Shown: positions 35,150 to 45,525 of the stretch, piece after piece
How the letters are laid out: the number at the start of each line of letters is the position of its first letter
Position numbering within the stretch: the first letter of the stretch is position 1
Origin: Metamycoplasma alkalescens
Lineage (GTDB): Bacteria; Bacillota_I; Bacilli_A; Mycoplasmatales; Metamycoplasmataceae
Direction of reading: 5' to 3'
DNA length: 64,000 nucleotides
Assembly (NCBI RefSeq): GCF_900476125.1
Contig: NZ_LS991949.1
Coordinates: 682,001-746,000 of the forward strand
Program-made: the position numbers and the translations under genes
The notes under the pieces: generated by a model
Seen by the model: only the letters and a program-made list of their open reading frames with translations
Database searches by the model: none
Told to the model about the DNA's origin: nothing

Positions 35150-35955
35150 TAATCCTCCAAAATTCTTATTAATTTAATTCTTTTTTCATTTGTGTTTTTG
35201 CTCAATGTAAATAAAACTGCATTTAATTCACATTTGTTATCAGACACTTTAAAAGGAAGTCTTGCATCATAACGCATTTTTTGATAGACTTCTTCATAAT
35301 TTGAACCAATTGCACAATCTCTTGGCCCGCACATCCCAGCATCTGTAACATAATAAGTCCCATTAGGCAAAATTTTTGCATCATTTGTTTGTACATGCGT
35401 ATGTGTACCAATAAAAGCATCAACTTTACCATCAACATATAAACCAAAAACAGATTTTTCTGACGTAGTTTCAGCATGAAAATCAATGATTCAATAATCA
35501 GCATGATGAGAATTATATACTGCATCAAATTTATCGAAAAAATTATTAGCAACTTGTTGTTTTCATGGTTCAAGAAGAGGGTTAAATGTAATTCCCATAA
35601 AAGACATTATTGCTATTTTCTTATTTTTAATCTCAAAAAATCTAATTCCTTCACCTGGGTATTCATTATTAATATTTATTGGTCGAATAAGATCATCATT
35701 ATTAATAATTTCAATTATTTCTTTTTTTGCTCAAACATGATTTCCAAGCGTAAATGCATTTACACCAGTTTGTTTTAATTCTAAATAGTCTTCTGGAATA
35801 AAACCTTTTCTTCCAGAAACATTTTCTGCTTGGGCAATAACAAAATCAACTTTATTTTTTTTAATTAATTTTTTTAAATGCTTTTTAACAAAATTTATAC
35901 CAGGTTTTCCAAAAATGTCCCCAAGAAATAAAACATTTATACTTTCTTTTTCCAT
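35149..35955 (-). CDS. ymdB: YmdB-like metallophosphoesterase
   Basis: A 268-residue calcineurin-like phosphodiesterase. Metal-binding motifs: VLFLGDIFGKPG, IAQAENVSGRKGF, AFTLGNHVW, WIIDFHAETTSEK and IGTHTHVQTND. YmdB proteins hydrolyse cyclic mono- or dinucleotides and influence RNA turnover in Bacillus. First gene of the seven-gene operon ymdB to nadD. Its start is preceded by TATAAT at 8 bases and no Shine-Dalgarno. Confidence 0.93.
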
Positions 35956-35963
35956 ATTAGTAA

Positions 35964-35969
35964 ATTATA
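35964..35969 (-). promoter_or_regulatory. ymdB operon -10 box, probably leaderless
   Basis: Minus-strand TATAAT ends 8 bases before ATG 35955 and there is no Shine-Dalgarno sequence. It would drive ymdB-nusB-tlyA-sufS-iscU-dinB-nadD. Confidence 0.6.
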
Positions 35970-36033
35970 TATAATTTAATCTTATTAACATTAACTTGCT
36001 TTGGAAATAAATAGATAAAAAATTCTTTCAGAT

Positions 36034-37032
36034 TTAGTCATTATTAAGTTTTTCAACAACTAGATTATAAAGTTCATCATATAAGGTTTTATTTGTTTGT
36101 AGCAATAGTGATAAATTTAATTGTCCTTGCGCAATATTTTCGCCATTATAGCTATATCATGAACCTTTTCGATTGATAATTTGAAATGATTCTGCTAATT
36201 GGATGATTTCACCAATTTTTGAAATTCCTTTTGAAAATATAATCTCAATTTGTGTACTTTTATAAGGTGGTGCTAATTTATTTTTTACTACTTTACATTT
36301 TATTTGGTTACCAGTGATATCACCATTATTTGTAATGTTTTGGCTTTTACGGACTTCTAGTCGAATTGAAGCGTAGAATTTTAGGGCTTTACCGCCTGTT
36401 GTTGTTTCTGGATTACCAAATAAAACACCAATTTTTTCCCGAATTTGATTTAAAAAGATAATTGCAGTTTTATTTTTTGATAATGTTCCTGTAATTTTTC
36501 TCAATGCTTTTGACATTAGACGAGCCTGTGCACCAATTGTTTGATCACGCATTTCACCATTTAGTTCAACTTCAGGCACTAATGCTGCAACTGAGTCAAC
36601 AACAATTAAATCAATTGCACCAGTTTTAACTAAACGATCAACAATTTCTAATGCTTCTTCACCAGAACTTGGTTGTGCAAGGATTAAGTTTTTTATATCT
36701 ACACCTAAATTTCTTGCATAAATTGGATCAATTGAATGTTCAGCATCAATAAAAGCAGCAATTCCACCTTCTTTTTGAATTTCAGCAATTGCATGTAAAG
36801 CTAAGGTAGTTTTTCCACTACTTTCAGGTCCAAAAATCTCAATAATTCTTCCTTTTGGTCATCCACCAATTCCTAAAATATTATCAATACACAAAGATCC
36901 TGAACTAAAAGTTTCAGGAATGATGTCAGGACCTTCGCCCAAAAGCATAATCGATTCTTTTCCAAACTCTTTTTCAATTTCTTTTAATATTTGATTAATA
37001 TCAGCAATTTTTTTTGTCTTGTCTTCACTCAT
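36034..37032 (-). CDS. recA: Recombinase RecA
   Basis: A 332-residue RecA. Walker A is GPESSGKTT, Walker [13 protein letters not shown], with [14 protein letters not shown] and [22 protein letters not shown] forming the L1/L2 region. The N-terminal [17 protein letters not shown] is typical. The extreme C-terminus is short (ends [10 protein letters not shown]). GGAGG precedes ATG 37032. Several UGA Trp codons, one in GGWPKGRI. Confidence 0.97.
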
Positions 37033-37123
37033 TTATATTGCCTCCACTAAATATTTTTCATTATATTCCTTTTTCTTAACTAAATTTGGGAAAAAATAGT
37101 GAAAAAATAAAAGTAGCATTTCT

Positions 37124-39301
37124 TTATTTTGCTACTTCAAAAACTTGTTCCAATTTTTTAATTTCCCAATCTTCAATTTTAAATGAAAATGTAATATTTT
37201 TGATTTGGTCATCTTTTTGGTAAATATCAATTATTTGATATGAATGAATACCTTTAATTTGCTTAATTTTATCAATAATTGTTTGAACTGATTCAAATTT
37301 ATTAAGTGAAAATGTGATATCTCTTGTTTTGATTGGTTCATGTTTATAATTAACAAATTGATTTTTTGTATCAACTAATTTATTAAGTTTAATTTCAGCA
37401 AAAATTGCATCATTACCAATTAATTTTGGATGGATTTTTGCAATGTAACCAATCAACTCATCATCTAAATAAATTTCAGCCGCAGCATTTGGATGAAAAA
37501 TTTCATTTTTTGCTTTTTTAAAAATTAATTTTTTGTTTGTTAAAGAAATAATATCAAGTTTAATTTCATCAAATGTTTTTTGGTTTGAAACTAATCCTAA
37601 GACATTGGTTTCTCTTCCGATCATTCCAATGTCAAAAAAAGAATTTTTTTCAAAACCTTGTTTTTTATGATGAATCAAAATTTCATTTAGACTACTAATT
37701 AAAGATAAGCGAATTTGCGAGTGATCATAATTTTTTGCATCACTTGCATTTAAAATTTCAGTGATATTAAAAGGGTTAAAAAGATTATTCTCAGGTTTAA
37801 TTAATGTGTATGTGCGCACATTTGCATAATTTTTGTTTGCCAATTTAGAAATAAAATCAAAAATGTGATTTTTTTGATAATTTAATCGCGTTATTTTAGG
37901 TTGCTTTAAAGGAAAATTATTGTATCCATAAAATCTAAAAACTTCTTCAACAAAATCTTGAAGAGTATCAAGATCATAACGGTATGTTGGAAATGTCACC
38001 ATTGAAAAATCTTCTTTAAATTTGAAATCTAGAATTTCTAATTTTTTCAAAACTTCAAGATATTTCTTTGTTTTTACTATGTTAAAACCAGCAAATTTAT
38101 TTATATATGCTTTGTCAATTAAAATTGTTTTTTTAGAAATTCTTGGAGCATTGATTTGGATTGAAAAATCAGTTAAATATTGCGATAAAAAATTGTAAGC
38201 TAGAATTAAAGATCCATTAGAAATTTCTTTACTTCCTCTTTGTGAAGATAGTGTTGATAATTTGCTTTGTTTTGCATTTTTTCTGATTTCATTGATGTTA
38301 AATGAAGCTAGTTCAAAAACAACTTTTTGTGTGTCTTTTTGAAATTGATATACTTCAAGACCAATTGTTGCAGCAATTGAGATTGGATTGCTTCCATTAA
38401 ATACACATAAGGAATTTTCAAAATTAATCTCTTTATTACCTAGGATATTTAATTTTCCTGAATAATAACCAACATTAAATTCATTAGATTTTAAATCATT
38501 TTTATTATAAACATGACATGGAACGCCGGCATATAATAAAACTAAATTTGTAAGATCAATTGCATTTGAAAAAGTTTTTATACCATGTTTTCAAAGCAAC
38601 ATTTTTTCTTTAATTGAACAATTTAAATTAAGATTTGCTGCTTCAACTAAAGTAAATGCATTTGTATTTTTTAAGTTTTTAATTTCAAAATTTGAAATTA
38701 AATTATGAGTTGGTTTTTTAGGTCATTTAATTTCAGTTTGAAAATAAGCTGCTAATTCTTTTGCCATGACTAAATAACATTGTGCATCAGCACGATTTGA
38801 TAAAATTGATATTTCAATCATTCAATCATCTAAATCAAAATATGTAATTGGATCAAGATTCAAATCAATTTCTTCAAGTTGGAAAATCTGGTCATCAAAT
38901 TCCTGAGGAATTATTTCTTTATCAAAACCAATTTCTGAAAGTCCAACAAACATTCCTTCAGAAACAATTCCTTGCATTTTTCTTGGTGAAAAAATCAAAT
39001 CTTTACTTCTTGAACCTGGAACAAATGACATCACATATTGTCCTGCTTGCATGTTTGTTGCTGTTGTTTGAATTATTGCTTTGTGACCATTTCCATATTC
39101 AACTTCACAAACAGTTAAACGATCGGCATTGGGATTTTTATATGTTTTTAGGACATGACATAATTTTATGCCTTCAACATCAGCAAACTTATAATAATTC
39201 TCAACCTCAAAACCAATTGAATTTATTGCTTCAACCATTTCTTTGATTGAGATATTTTTTAAATTTGCTAATTTATGTAATGTTTTATACGAAAATACCA
39301 T
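37124..39301 (-). CDS. pheT: Phenylalanyl-tRNA synthetase beta subunit
   Basis: A 725-residue subunit, shorter than the roughly 790-800 residues common in bacteria. An N-terminal EMAP-like tRNA-binding domain (residues 40-150, with NPNADRLTVCEV) is followed by the B1 segment (EISILSNRADAQ), the B3/B4 region (residues 220-390), B5 (from about 400), the catalytic-like core (RYDLDTLQDFVEEVFRFYGY) and an abbreviated FDX-ACB domain (TRDITFSLNKF). The editing region keeps the His of GVPCHVYN but has STLSSQRGS where editing enzymes have HTDASHRYERG. It follows pheS by 11 bases. Confidence 0.95.
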
Positions 39302-39312
39302 TTTATTTTTCC

Positions 39313-40251
39313 TTATTTAAATTGTTTTAAAAATCTAATGTCATTAAGATATAGTTCTCTGATGTCTTCAATACCATATTTAATCATTGCAATTCTTTCA
39401 ATCCCAATTCCAGCAGCAAAGCCATTCATTGAATTTGTATATCAAGCGGCCTTAAGAACTTTTTCATGCAACATTCCAGCCCCAAGTACTTCAATTCATT
39501 TGTTTTTAAAAAAGATATCAATTTCAACACTTGGTTCAGTAAAAGGAAAATAGGAAGGACGTAATCGAATTTGAATATCTTGTTCAAAAACATATGAAAG
39601 CATTTCTTTAATTGTATAGATTAAAGAAGCAAATGAAACATTACCAACACTAACTAAATCTAACTGTGTAAATTGATGTGTATGAGTTTTATCTTCTTCA
39701 TCATTGCGGTAAACTTTTCCAATTGCAAATTGTGAAAATTCATTGTTTGCAAATTTTTCTAATGCGCGTGCACTAATGCCAGTATTGTGTGTCCGAAGTA
39801 ATTCATTTTCATTTAAGTAAAGTGAGTCTTGCATTTCCCTAGCCGGATGTGAAGATGGAATATTAAGATTTTCAAAGTTATATTTATCATTTTCAATTTC
39901 TGAGTAATCTAGTTCAATATAACCATTCATTAACAACCATTCACGAAAACGCATTGCAACAAGATTAACTGGATGAATAAAATCATTTCGCTGCACCGGA
40001 ATAGCAAAATCAATAAATTCATTTTGAAGTTGTTTTTCAATTTCTAAATTTGTAATTTTTTTTCTTGCTTCTTCAAAAAAATCTTCAGCTTTATTTTTTA
40101 GATCTTGAATTTTTTTACCAATTTCTCGTTTTTTTTCTTTGTCTGCTTGTTTTAATTCTTGCATTAATGTAAGTAGTTCTTTTGAATTGCTAAATTGATT
40201 TTTTGCTAATTTAAGATCTTCTAAATTATTTATTTTTTCTAAATCAAACAT
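39313..40251 (-). CDS. pheS: Phenylalanyl-tRNA synthetase alpha subunit
   Basis: The 312-residue catalytic subunit. An N-terminal coiled coil (residues 1-80) leads to the class II core with motif 2 ([20 protein letters not shown]) and motif 3 ([18 protein letters not shown]), plus [20 protein letters not shown] 7 bases upstream picks ATG 40251; the open frame extends further upstream, but that part overlaps rarA. Together with pheT it charges tRNA-Phe as an alpha2-beta2 tetramer. Confidence 0.96.
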
Positions 40252-40261
40252 TTTATTGTCC

Positions 40262-41467
40262 TTATTTTTTAATTTTTTCTCAATACTCTTTGATTTTTTT
40301 CTCTCATCCTTGGTTTTGAAACTCATATGCAACAAAATTATTCAATTCATTTGGGAGATATTGTTGTTTTACCCAATTATTTAAATAATCATGTGCATAT
40401 TTATAATTAATACCTCGGCCTAGTTTGTAAGCCGATTTATAATGTGCATCTTTTAAGTGTAAGGGTGGTTCATATATTAAATTTGCATCCAAAATCTTAT
40501 TTGTATTTTTGATTGCAAGATAAGATGAATTTGATTTGGGACTTAGTGCAAGATTAAGAATTGCAAATCCAATCGGAAGATTTCCTTCAGGTAAACCAAG
40601 ACGTTCAAATGTTTGGATTGCTGCTAGTGTTTGCATGCCGACCATTGGATTTGCTAATCCAATATCTTCATAAGCAACTGCTAGCATGCGACGAAATAAA
40701 TCATCTACATTTCCTGATTTTAAAATTAAAAAACCTCAATATAAGGAAGCATCTGGATCTGAACCTCTTAGTGATTTATGAAATGCACTTAACAAATCAT
40801 AATGATTATCACCATTTTTATCACTAAAGAAATTGATGGTGGGAATAATTTCTTTGATTTCTTCAAGTGTAATTTCTTTTTCAAAATTTAGTTTGTTAAT
40901 TAGTTCAACAATATTTATTGCAGCCCGAAAATCTTGGTTTGCTTGTGTGGCAATAAAATCTTGTAATGTTTCTTTTTTTAATCAATTTAGATTTAAAGTA
41001 TTTGCAATTTCTTTTAACTTATTTTTTATGTCTTTTTTGGATGGTAAATCCATTTCAATAATATGTGCTCTTGATCTTAGAGCTGGATTTAGTTTGAAAT
41101 ATGGGTTTTCTGTTGTTGTTGCATAAATTGTGATGAGACCATCTTCCAAATAAGGTAATAGAATATCTTGTTTATCTTTATTTAAACGATGGATTTCATC
41201 AATAATTAAAATATCATTATTTTTAATTTTTATTATTAAGTCTTCTTTTTTATCAATTGCTGCATTAAATAAATCATAGTTAGCATTGATTGCGTTTGCC
41301 AAAATGTTTGCAATTGTACTTTTGCCAGTTCCTGGTTTGCCATAAAAAATAAATGAAGAATAATCTTTATTTGTAATAATTGCTTGGAATAATTTCTTTT
41401 TTGCTTCTGAGCAAATAAAGTCATCTAAATTATTTGGTCTTAATTGGCTTGCTAAATTGATTTTCAT
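40262..41467 (-). CDS. rarA: Replication-associated AAA+ ATPase RarA/MgsA
   Basis: A 401-residue AAA+ protein related to clamp loaders and RuvB, acting at stalled replication forks. Walker A YGKPGTGKSTI, Walker B DILIIDEIHRL, sensor 1 YATTTENPYF, sensor 2 region NQDFRAAINIV, and a C-terminal tetramer domain (YLAIKNTNKILDAN, LKDAHYKSAYKLGRG). UGA Trp codons extend the frame to a stop at 40262-40264. TATAAT lies 7 bases before its ATG with no Shine-Dalgarno. Confidence 0.94.
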
Positions 41468-41474
41468 GTAATTA

Positions 41475-41480
41475 ATTATA
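41475..41480 (-). promoter_or_regulatory. rarA -10 box, probably leaderless
   Basis: Minus-strand TATAAT ends 7 bases before ATG 41467 and no ribosome-binding site intervenes. It could also drive pheS and pheT. Confidence 0.55.
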
Positions 41481-41580
41481 TCTAAATTTATATTGACTAA
41501 GAAACTTTGTTTCTTATAGCAATAAATAAGTTAAAAAACTTTGATTTAAGATTGATTTTAAATATTTTTTTGAATTAAAA

Positions 41581-41612
41581 AAAATAAGTGAGTTATTTTG
41601 CACTTATTTTTT
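41581..41612. terminator. Terminator after rpsF-ssb-rpsR
   Basis: AAAATAAGTG (41581-41590) pairs exactly with CACTTATTTT (41601-41610), flanked by A and T tracts. It follows the rpsR stop on the minus strand. Confidence 0.85.
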
Positions 41613-41616
41613 TTAA

Positions 41617-41916
41617 TTATTTTGTTTCTTGAACTTCAGAAACTTGTTTTGTTTCTCTTTGTACATCTTTTTTAACTGGACCAATGTATGGCAGGATTGC
41701 AACTAATCTAGCTCTTTTAATTGCTAATGCAACTGCTCTTTGATGTTTTGCACATGTTCCAGTAATTCTTGAAGAAATGATTTTACCTTGTTGGTTTACT
41801 AATTTTGATAATAATTCTTCATTTTTGTAATCAACATAAACAACAGGAGATTTACTTAAACAAAATTGACATGGACGTTTACGAACAAATAATTTTTTAC
41901 GAACAACTCTTGCCAT
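41617..41916 (-). CDS. rpsR: 30S ribosomal protein S18
   Basis: A 99-residue protein. The KRPCQFCL start and SRITGTCAKHQRAVALAIKRARLVAILPY core are S18 hallmarks (quoted in part); the tail of about 20 residues after PYIGPVK is an extension with EVQETK at the end. Last gene of the conserved rpsF-ssb-rpsR cluster; S6 and S18 bind together in the small-subunit platform. Confidence 0.97.
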   Translation of the reverse strand: MARVVRKKLFVRKRPCQFCLSKSPVVYVDYKNEELLSKLVNQQGKIISSRITGTCAKHQRAVALAIKRARLVAILPYIGPVKKDVQRETKQVSEVQETK

Positions 41917-41930
41917 TTTTTTCTCCTAAA

Positions 41931-42395
41931 TTAAAGATCTCAAGTCAAACCATCATAATTAACCTCTGAATCATCTTCAGCTGGTTCTTGTAAGATTGGA
42001 CTTGGTGAATTAATTTTATTTTCTTCTTCTGAAATACTAAATTCTTTTAAATTATTTTTTCTTCTTTCTTCAGTAACTTCTTTTGTTTCAAGTGATTGAA
42101 TTCGATCAGCACTAATTACATAACTATTTACTAATTGCCCATTTTGATCAGTCAATCTTGATGATTGAAATGAACCTTCAACCAATAAAAGTGAACCTTT
42201 ATCTAAAAACTTATTGATAAATGTTGCATTTGATCTTCATGCGACACATGGAATAAAATCAGAAACTGGTTCAGTATTTGGTGCTGCATAGTTTCTTGTA
42301 ACAACAATTGTAAACCTTGAATATTCAATGTTTGATGCTGTGATGCCTTTAAAAGGTTTTGAAGCTAGTCTTCCGATTAAAATAACCTTATTCAT
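41931..42395 (-). CDS. ssb: Single-stranded DNA-binding protein
   Basis: A 154-residue SSB with the OB-fold: MNKVILIGRLASKP, SRFTIVVTRNY, SDFIPCVAWRSNA and LLLVEGSFQSSRL. The C-terminus is acidic (EDDSEVNYDGL) and ends WDL instead of the usual DDDIPF tip. UGA Trp codons lie at both the core and the penultimate part. It sits between rpsF and rpsR. Confidence 0.95.
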
Positions 42396-42436
42396 AAGTA
42401 TCCCTTCTTTTTGAATCTGAAATAAAATTTTGCTTA

Positions 42437-42859
42437 TTATTCAACTTCTTTGTTTTTAGTAGATTCTTTTTTTATTTCGTGTTTTTTATCTTCTGTTGTT
42501 GTTTCTTTTCTTTCGTGTCTTTCAAATGGTTTTTTATTATCAAAATTTCTTCTTTGGAATCTTTTTTGTTTTCTTGGTTTTAAACCTTTTTCTGAATCTA
42601 AATTAATAACTAAACTTCTTAAGATTGTTTTGTCAATATTGAATTTTCTTGTTAGTTCTTTAATTGATTCTGGTTCAGTTTTTGTTAAAACTAAGAAATA
42701 AGATGCACGATTTAATTTTTTGATTGGATATGCTAATTCAGTTCGCTCTAATCTTTCGAATTTAGTGTTTTTTTCATCAAGAACTGAAAATAACAATTCT
42801 TTAACACTTTCTTCTTTTGATGTAGGGTTAACTAAAATCATAATTTCGTATTTTGACAT
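42437..42859 (-). CDS. rpsF: 30S ribosomal protein S6
   Basis: A 140-residue protein starting MSKYEIMILVNP, with ERTELAYPIKKLNRASYFL and FNIDKTILRSLVINLD. After residue 100 comes a basic/acidic low-complexity tail (KKPFERHERKETTTEDKK). AAAAGGAG 6 bases upstream fixes ATG 42859. First gene of the S6-SSB-S18 operon. Confidence 0.96.
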   Translation of the reverse strand: MSKYEIMILVNPTSKEESVKELLFSVLDEKNTKFERLERTELAYPIKKLNRASYFLVLTKTEPESIKELTRKFNIDKTILRSLVINLDSEKGLKPRKQKRFQRRNFDNKKPFERHERKETTTEDKKHEIKKESTKNKEVE

Positions 42860-42883
42860 TATAATTCTCCTTTTGGACTTTTG

Positions 42884-42898
42884 GGTCAATTACTGACC
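42884..42898 (-). promoter_or_regulatory. Hairpin in the rpsF 5' leader
   Basis: GGTCA-ATTAC-TGACC, a small perfect hairpin about 25 bases upstream of the rpsF start. Leaders of rpsF are autoregulated by S6-S18 in several bacteria, but I do not see the known CCG-bulge motif clearly, so the role is open. Confidence 0.35.
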
Positions 42899-43069
42899 AA
42901 GGATTTTACCCTTTTGTAATTTGTTAATTAAATATAATATTTAACTTAATAATTATATATACTAAATGATATTTTTTTTGAAGTTTAAAGAAAACATATG
43001 TTCTTTTTATTAAAGATTTTTTATTAAAAATATACAATTTTGAGGTAGTTAATTATATAAAAATATTTG

Positions 43070-43095
43070 TAAAAAAATAGTCCACAGAAGGACTA
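43070..43095 (-). terminator. Terminator after rnhC
   Basis: TAGTCC (43078-43083) pairs with GGACTA (43090-43095). On the minus strand the hairpin is followed by TATTTTTTT. It lies just past the rnhC stop codon. Confidence 0.75.
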
Positions 43096-43105
43096 ATTTT
43101 CTTTT

Positions 43106-43807
43106 TTAATTTTCTAATTTTTCAAAGATTTTTTTTGTTGTTTTGAATGATATTTTTGCAACATTATAAAGTTCACTTTTTCCGAATTTTTTAACAAAAT
43201 CAGCACCTAAATCAATAATTTGGTTACTAGCACCAAGTTTGAATGGAAAATTGTTATATGTTTTTTTTAAATCCGACATTTTTTTTAACAAAATATATCT
43301 TGCCATTATTGATGCACAAGCAACATTAAGATATTTCTCTTCAGCTTTAGTTTCTAAAACAATTTGAAAATGATTGAATTCTAAATTTGTGACTAGTTTT
43401 TCTTTTTTGAGTTTTTCAAGATGTTTTTTGAGATTGATTTCGGATGCATATTGATCAATTACAATTGGTAGTTTTTTATCTAAAAAAGTAATCAATCTTT
43501 TTATTGAATTAAAATGAATTAGAGTTTTAATTGCATTATTATTAATTCCAATTTTTGTCAGATCGTTGTAGTTTTTTTGACTTAAAATTGTATCTTTGAA
43601 ATAAGCTAAATTATTTTTGTTAATTTCTTCAATAATTTGAATAATTTTTTGGTCGCTTAATTTTTTGCTATCTTTAATTCCTAATAATTTAATCTTATCA
43701 AAATTTTTTTTAGGAATGAAGCAAGCAACAGAAACAATTGGACTAAAATAATCGCCCACGCCTGTTTCATCAATTCCAATATATTCAAATTTTTTATCAT
43801 TCATCAT
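43106..43807 (-). CDS. rnhC: Ribonuclease HIII
   Basis: A 233-residue RNase H type 2 fold. GIDETGVGDYFSPIV is the DE motif with the GxGDYF pattern that marks HIII over HII; IKDSKKLSDQKI and the later Asp (VIDQYAS) and ACASIMARYILL complete the active site. It lacks the long N-terminal TBP-like domain of classic HIII. It degrades RNA in DNA hybrids. Starts at ATG 43807 or the next ATG at 43804, 11 bases after the HAD gene. Confidence 0.88.
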   Translation of the reverse strand: MMNDKKFEYIGIDETGVGDYFSPIVSVACFIPKKNFDKIKLLGIKDSKKLSDQKIIQIIEEINKNNLAYFKDTILSQKNYNDLTKIGINNNAIKTLIHFNSIKRLITFLDKKLPIVIDQYASEINLKKHLEKLKKEKLVTNLEFNHFQIVLETKAEEKYLNVACASIMARYILLKKMSDLKKTYNNFPFKLGASNQIIDLGADFVKKFGKSELYNVAKISFKTTKKIFEKLEN

Positions 43808-43818
43808 TTTTTACTTCT

Positions 43819-44766
43819 TTATTTTGTATAAAAATTATCTGCACCAACAGTTTTTAGACTCTTTTTATTTTTTCTTCTTTTTTCTTTTGCTAATTCAATA
43901 TATTTGTCTGGATCATTCAAGAAAGCATCAATAAAATATCCGACTGCTCCTTCTTTATTTGTTTGTTCCATAATAACTGTTGAAACATTTTTGATTGCAT
44001 TTTCGGCATTTGCTGGACAAACACCAACGTTGCCAATGTCATACATACTTAAATCATTGTATGAATCTCCCATGACGATTGTATCATCAATATCAATATT
44101 GTAATAACGCATCATTAAAGAGATAACTTTTCCTTTATCAACCCCGATTGAAGTAATATCAAAAACAGGACTTAATCCTTCACCTTTTGATCATGAAGAA
44201 AATTCTCCTAAATCGCCATATCTTCTTTTTAAATAAGTTAGTAGTTCCAAAACATCTGTTGTTGGTTGACAATCAAAAACAATTCCTGTTGGTTTTAAAG
44301 GAAGTTTTTCAAGATTTATTGATTCACGAAATTTTGTTGCTTGATTGAATCCAAAAACCTTTTCAAGATTTGGATCACGGTGCATTAATTGCACCCAATC
44401 AGGTCCTTCAATTGCATAATTTGAGATTTCTTTTTTAACTTTTTCATCTCCCAAAATATATAAAACTTCATTCAAGTCTAAATATGTGATTGTTGGAATG
44501 AAAAATGGATCAGCAGGGTTATGAATATGAGCACCATTGTAATTTCCAACAATGGCATTTAAACCCAATTTGTCATAAACAGGCATTGTTGATCTTCATG
44601 GACGTCCAGTGATGATTGAAACGATATGTCCTTCTTTGACAGCACGTTTAATTGCTTCTTCAGTTTTAGGATGAATTGTTCCAGCACCTGAATCAGCTAA
44701 AAGTGTCCCATCAAGATCAAGTGCAAATAAAAATCTTCGTTGTTTTGAGTCTTTATTAAAAGCCAT
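43819..44766 (-). CDS. HAD-superfamily Cof-type phosphatase
   Basis: A 315-residue HAD hydrolase of the Cof/IIB class. Motif I FALDLDGTLLADS (nucleophile Asp), motif II SIITGRPW, motif III Lys in DKGKVISLM and motif IV IVMGDSYNDLSMYD. Substrate unknown; such enzymes act on sugar or nucleotide phosphates. In mycoplasmas it often accompanies nucleoside salvage, here upp, deoC, deoA and deoD. Confidence 0.9.
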
Positions 44767-44833
44767 TTTTTATTTTTTATTCCTTCCATAAAAGTAATTA
44801 TTTTTTATTATAAATAAATAAAATTATCATACA

Positions 44834-44858
44834 AAAAAAGAGATTTTTCATCTCTTGA
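44834..44858 (-). terminator. Terminator after upp
   Basis: AAGAGAT (44838-44844) pairs with ATCTCTT (44850-44856); the minus strand continues with T7. Confidence 0.8.
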
Positions 44859-44859
44859 A

Positions 44860-45486
44860 TTATTTTTTTGTGCCAAAAATACGGTCTCCAGCATCACCTA
44901 AACCTGGAATTATGTAATTATTTTCATCCAATCCTTGATCTTTTGTTGCTAAATAAATATCAATTTCAGGAAAGTGTTTGGTGATATTATTGATACCTTT
45001 ATCAACACCAACAAGACAAAGTAGTTTGATATTTAAAAAGCCTAATTTTCTTAATTTATTAATTGTGTGGTAGGCCGAACTACCAGTAGCTAGCATTGGA
45101 TCAACAACAATAATGTAACTTTCTTTTGAAACATCAGGAATTTTAAAAAAATATTCAAAAACTTGTTTTGTTGTTTCATCACGATACATTCCAACGTGCC
45201 CAACTCGCGCTTGTGGAATTAAATTAAGAATACCATTCACCATTCCAAGCCCAGCTCTCAAAATTGGGATTATCACAATTTCTTTGTCAAGTTGTTGACC
45301 TTCAAAAATATGACCAATTGGAGTTTTTACTTTCAATGGTTTTGTTTGATAATCTCGAAGCATTTCATAAACCATTAGCGAAGTAATTTCATCTAAATTT
45401 TGTCTAAATTCATTGTTATTTGTTTTTTTGTCTCGTAGTTTTGTTAATTTAGCATCAATCAATGGATGTGAAAAAATTTTAACCAT
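44860..45486 (-). CDS. upp: Uracil phosphoribosyltransferase
   Basis: A 208-residue enzyme making UMP from uracil and PRPP. PRPP-binding VVDPMLATGSSAYHTI and the uracil-binding end NYIIPGLGDAGDRIFG are present, with ILRAGLGMVNG. Length is normal. It ends the nucleoside-salvage run that begins at deoD. Confidence 0.96.
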   Translation of the reverse strand: MVKIFSHPLIDAKLTKLRDKKTNNNEFRQNLDEITSLMVYEMLRDYQTKPLKVKTPIGHIFEGQQLDKEIVIIPILRAGLGMVNGILNLIPQARVGHVGMYRDETTKQVFEYFFKIPDVSKESYIIVVDPMLATGSSAYHTINKLRKLGFLNIKLLCLVGVDKGINNITKHFPEIDIYLATKDQGLDENNYIIPGLGDAGDRIFGTKK

Positions 45487-45525
45487 ATTTTTTACACTAT
45501 TTTTTTTAATTCGGTTGCGTCTTAG

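Noticed and set aside
42860-42960. S6-S18 autoregulatory RNA motif in the rpsF leader
   Set aside because: Only a simple hairpin is visible; the diagnostic bulge was not found, so only a low-confidence hairpin is reported.
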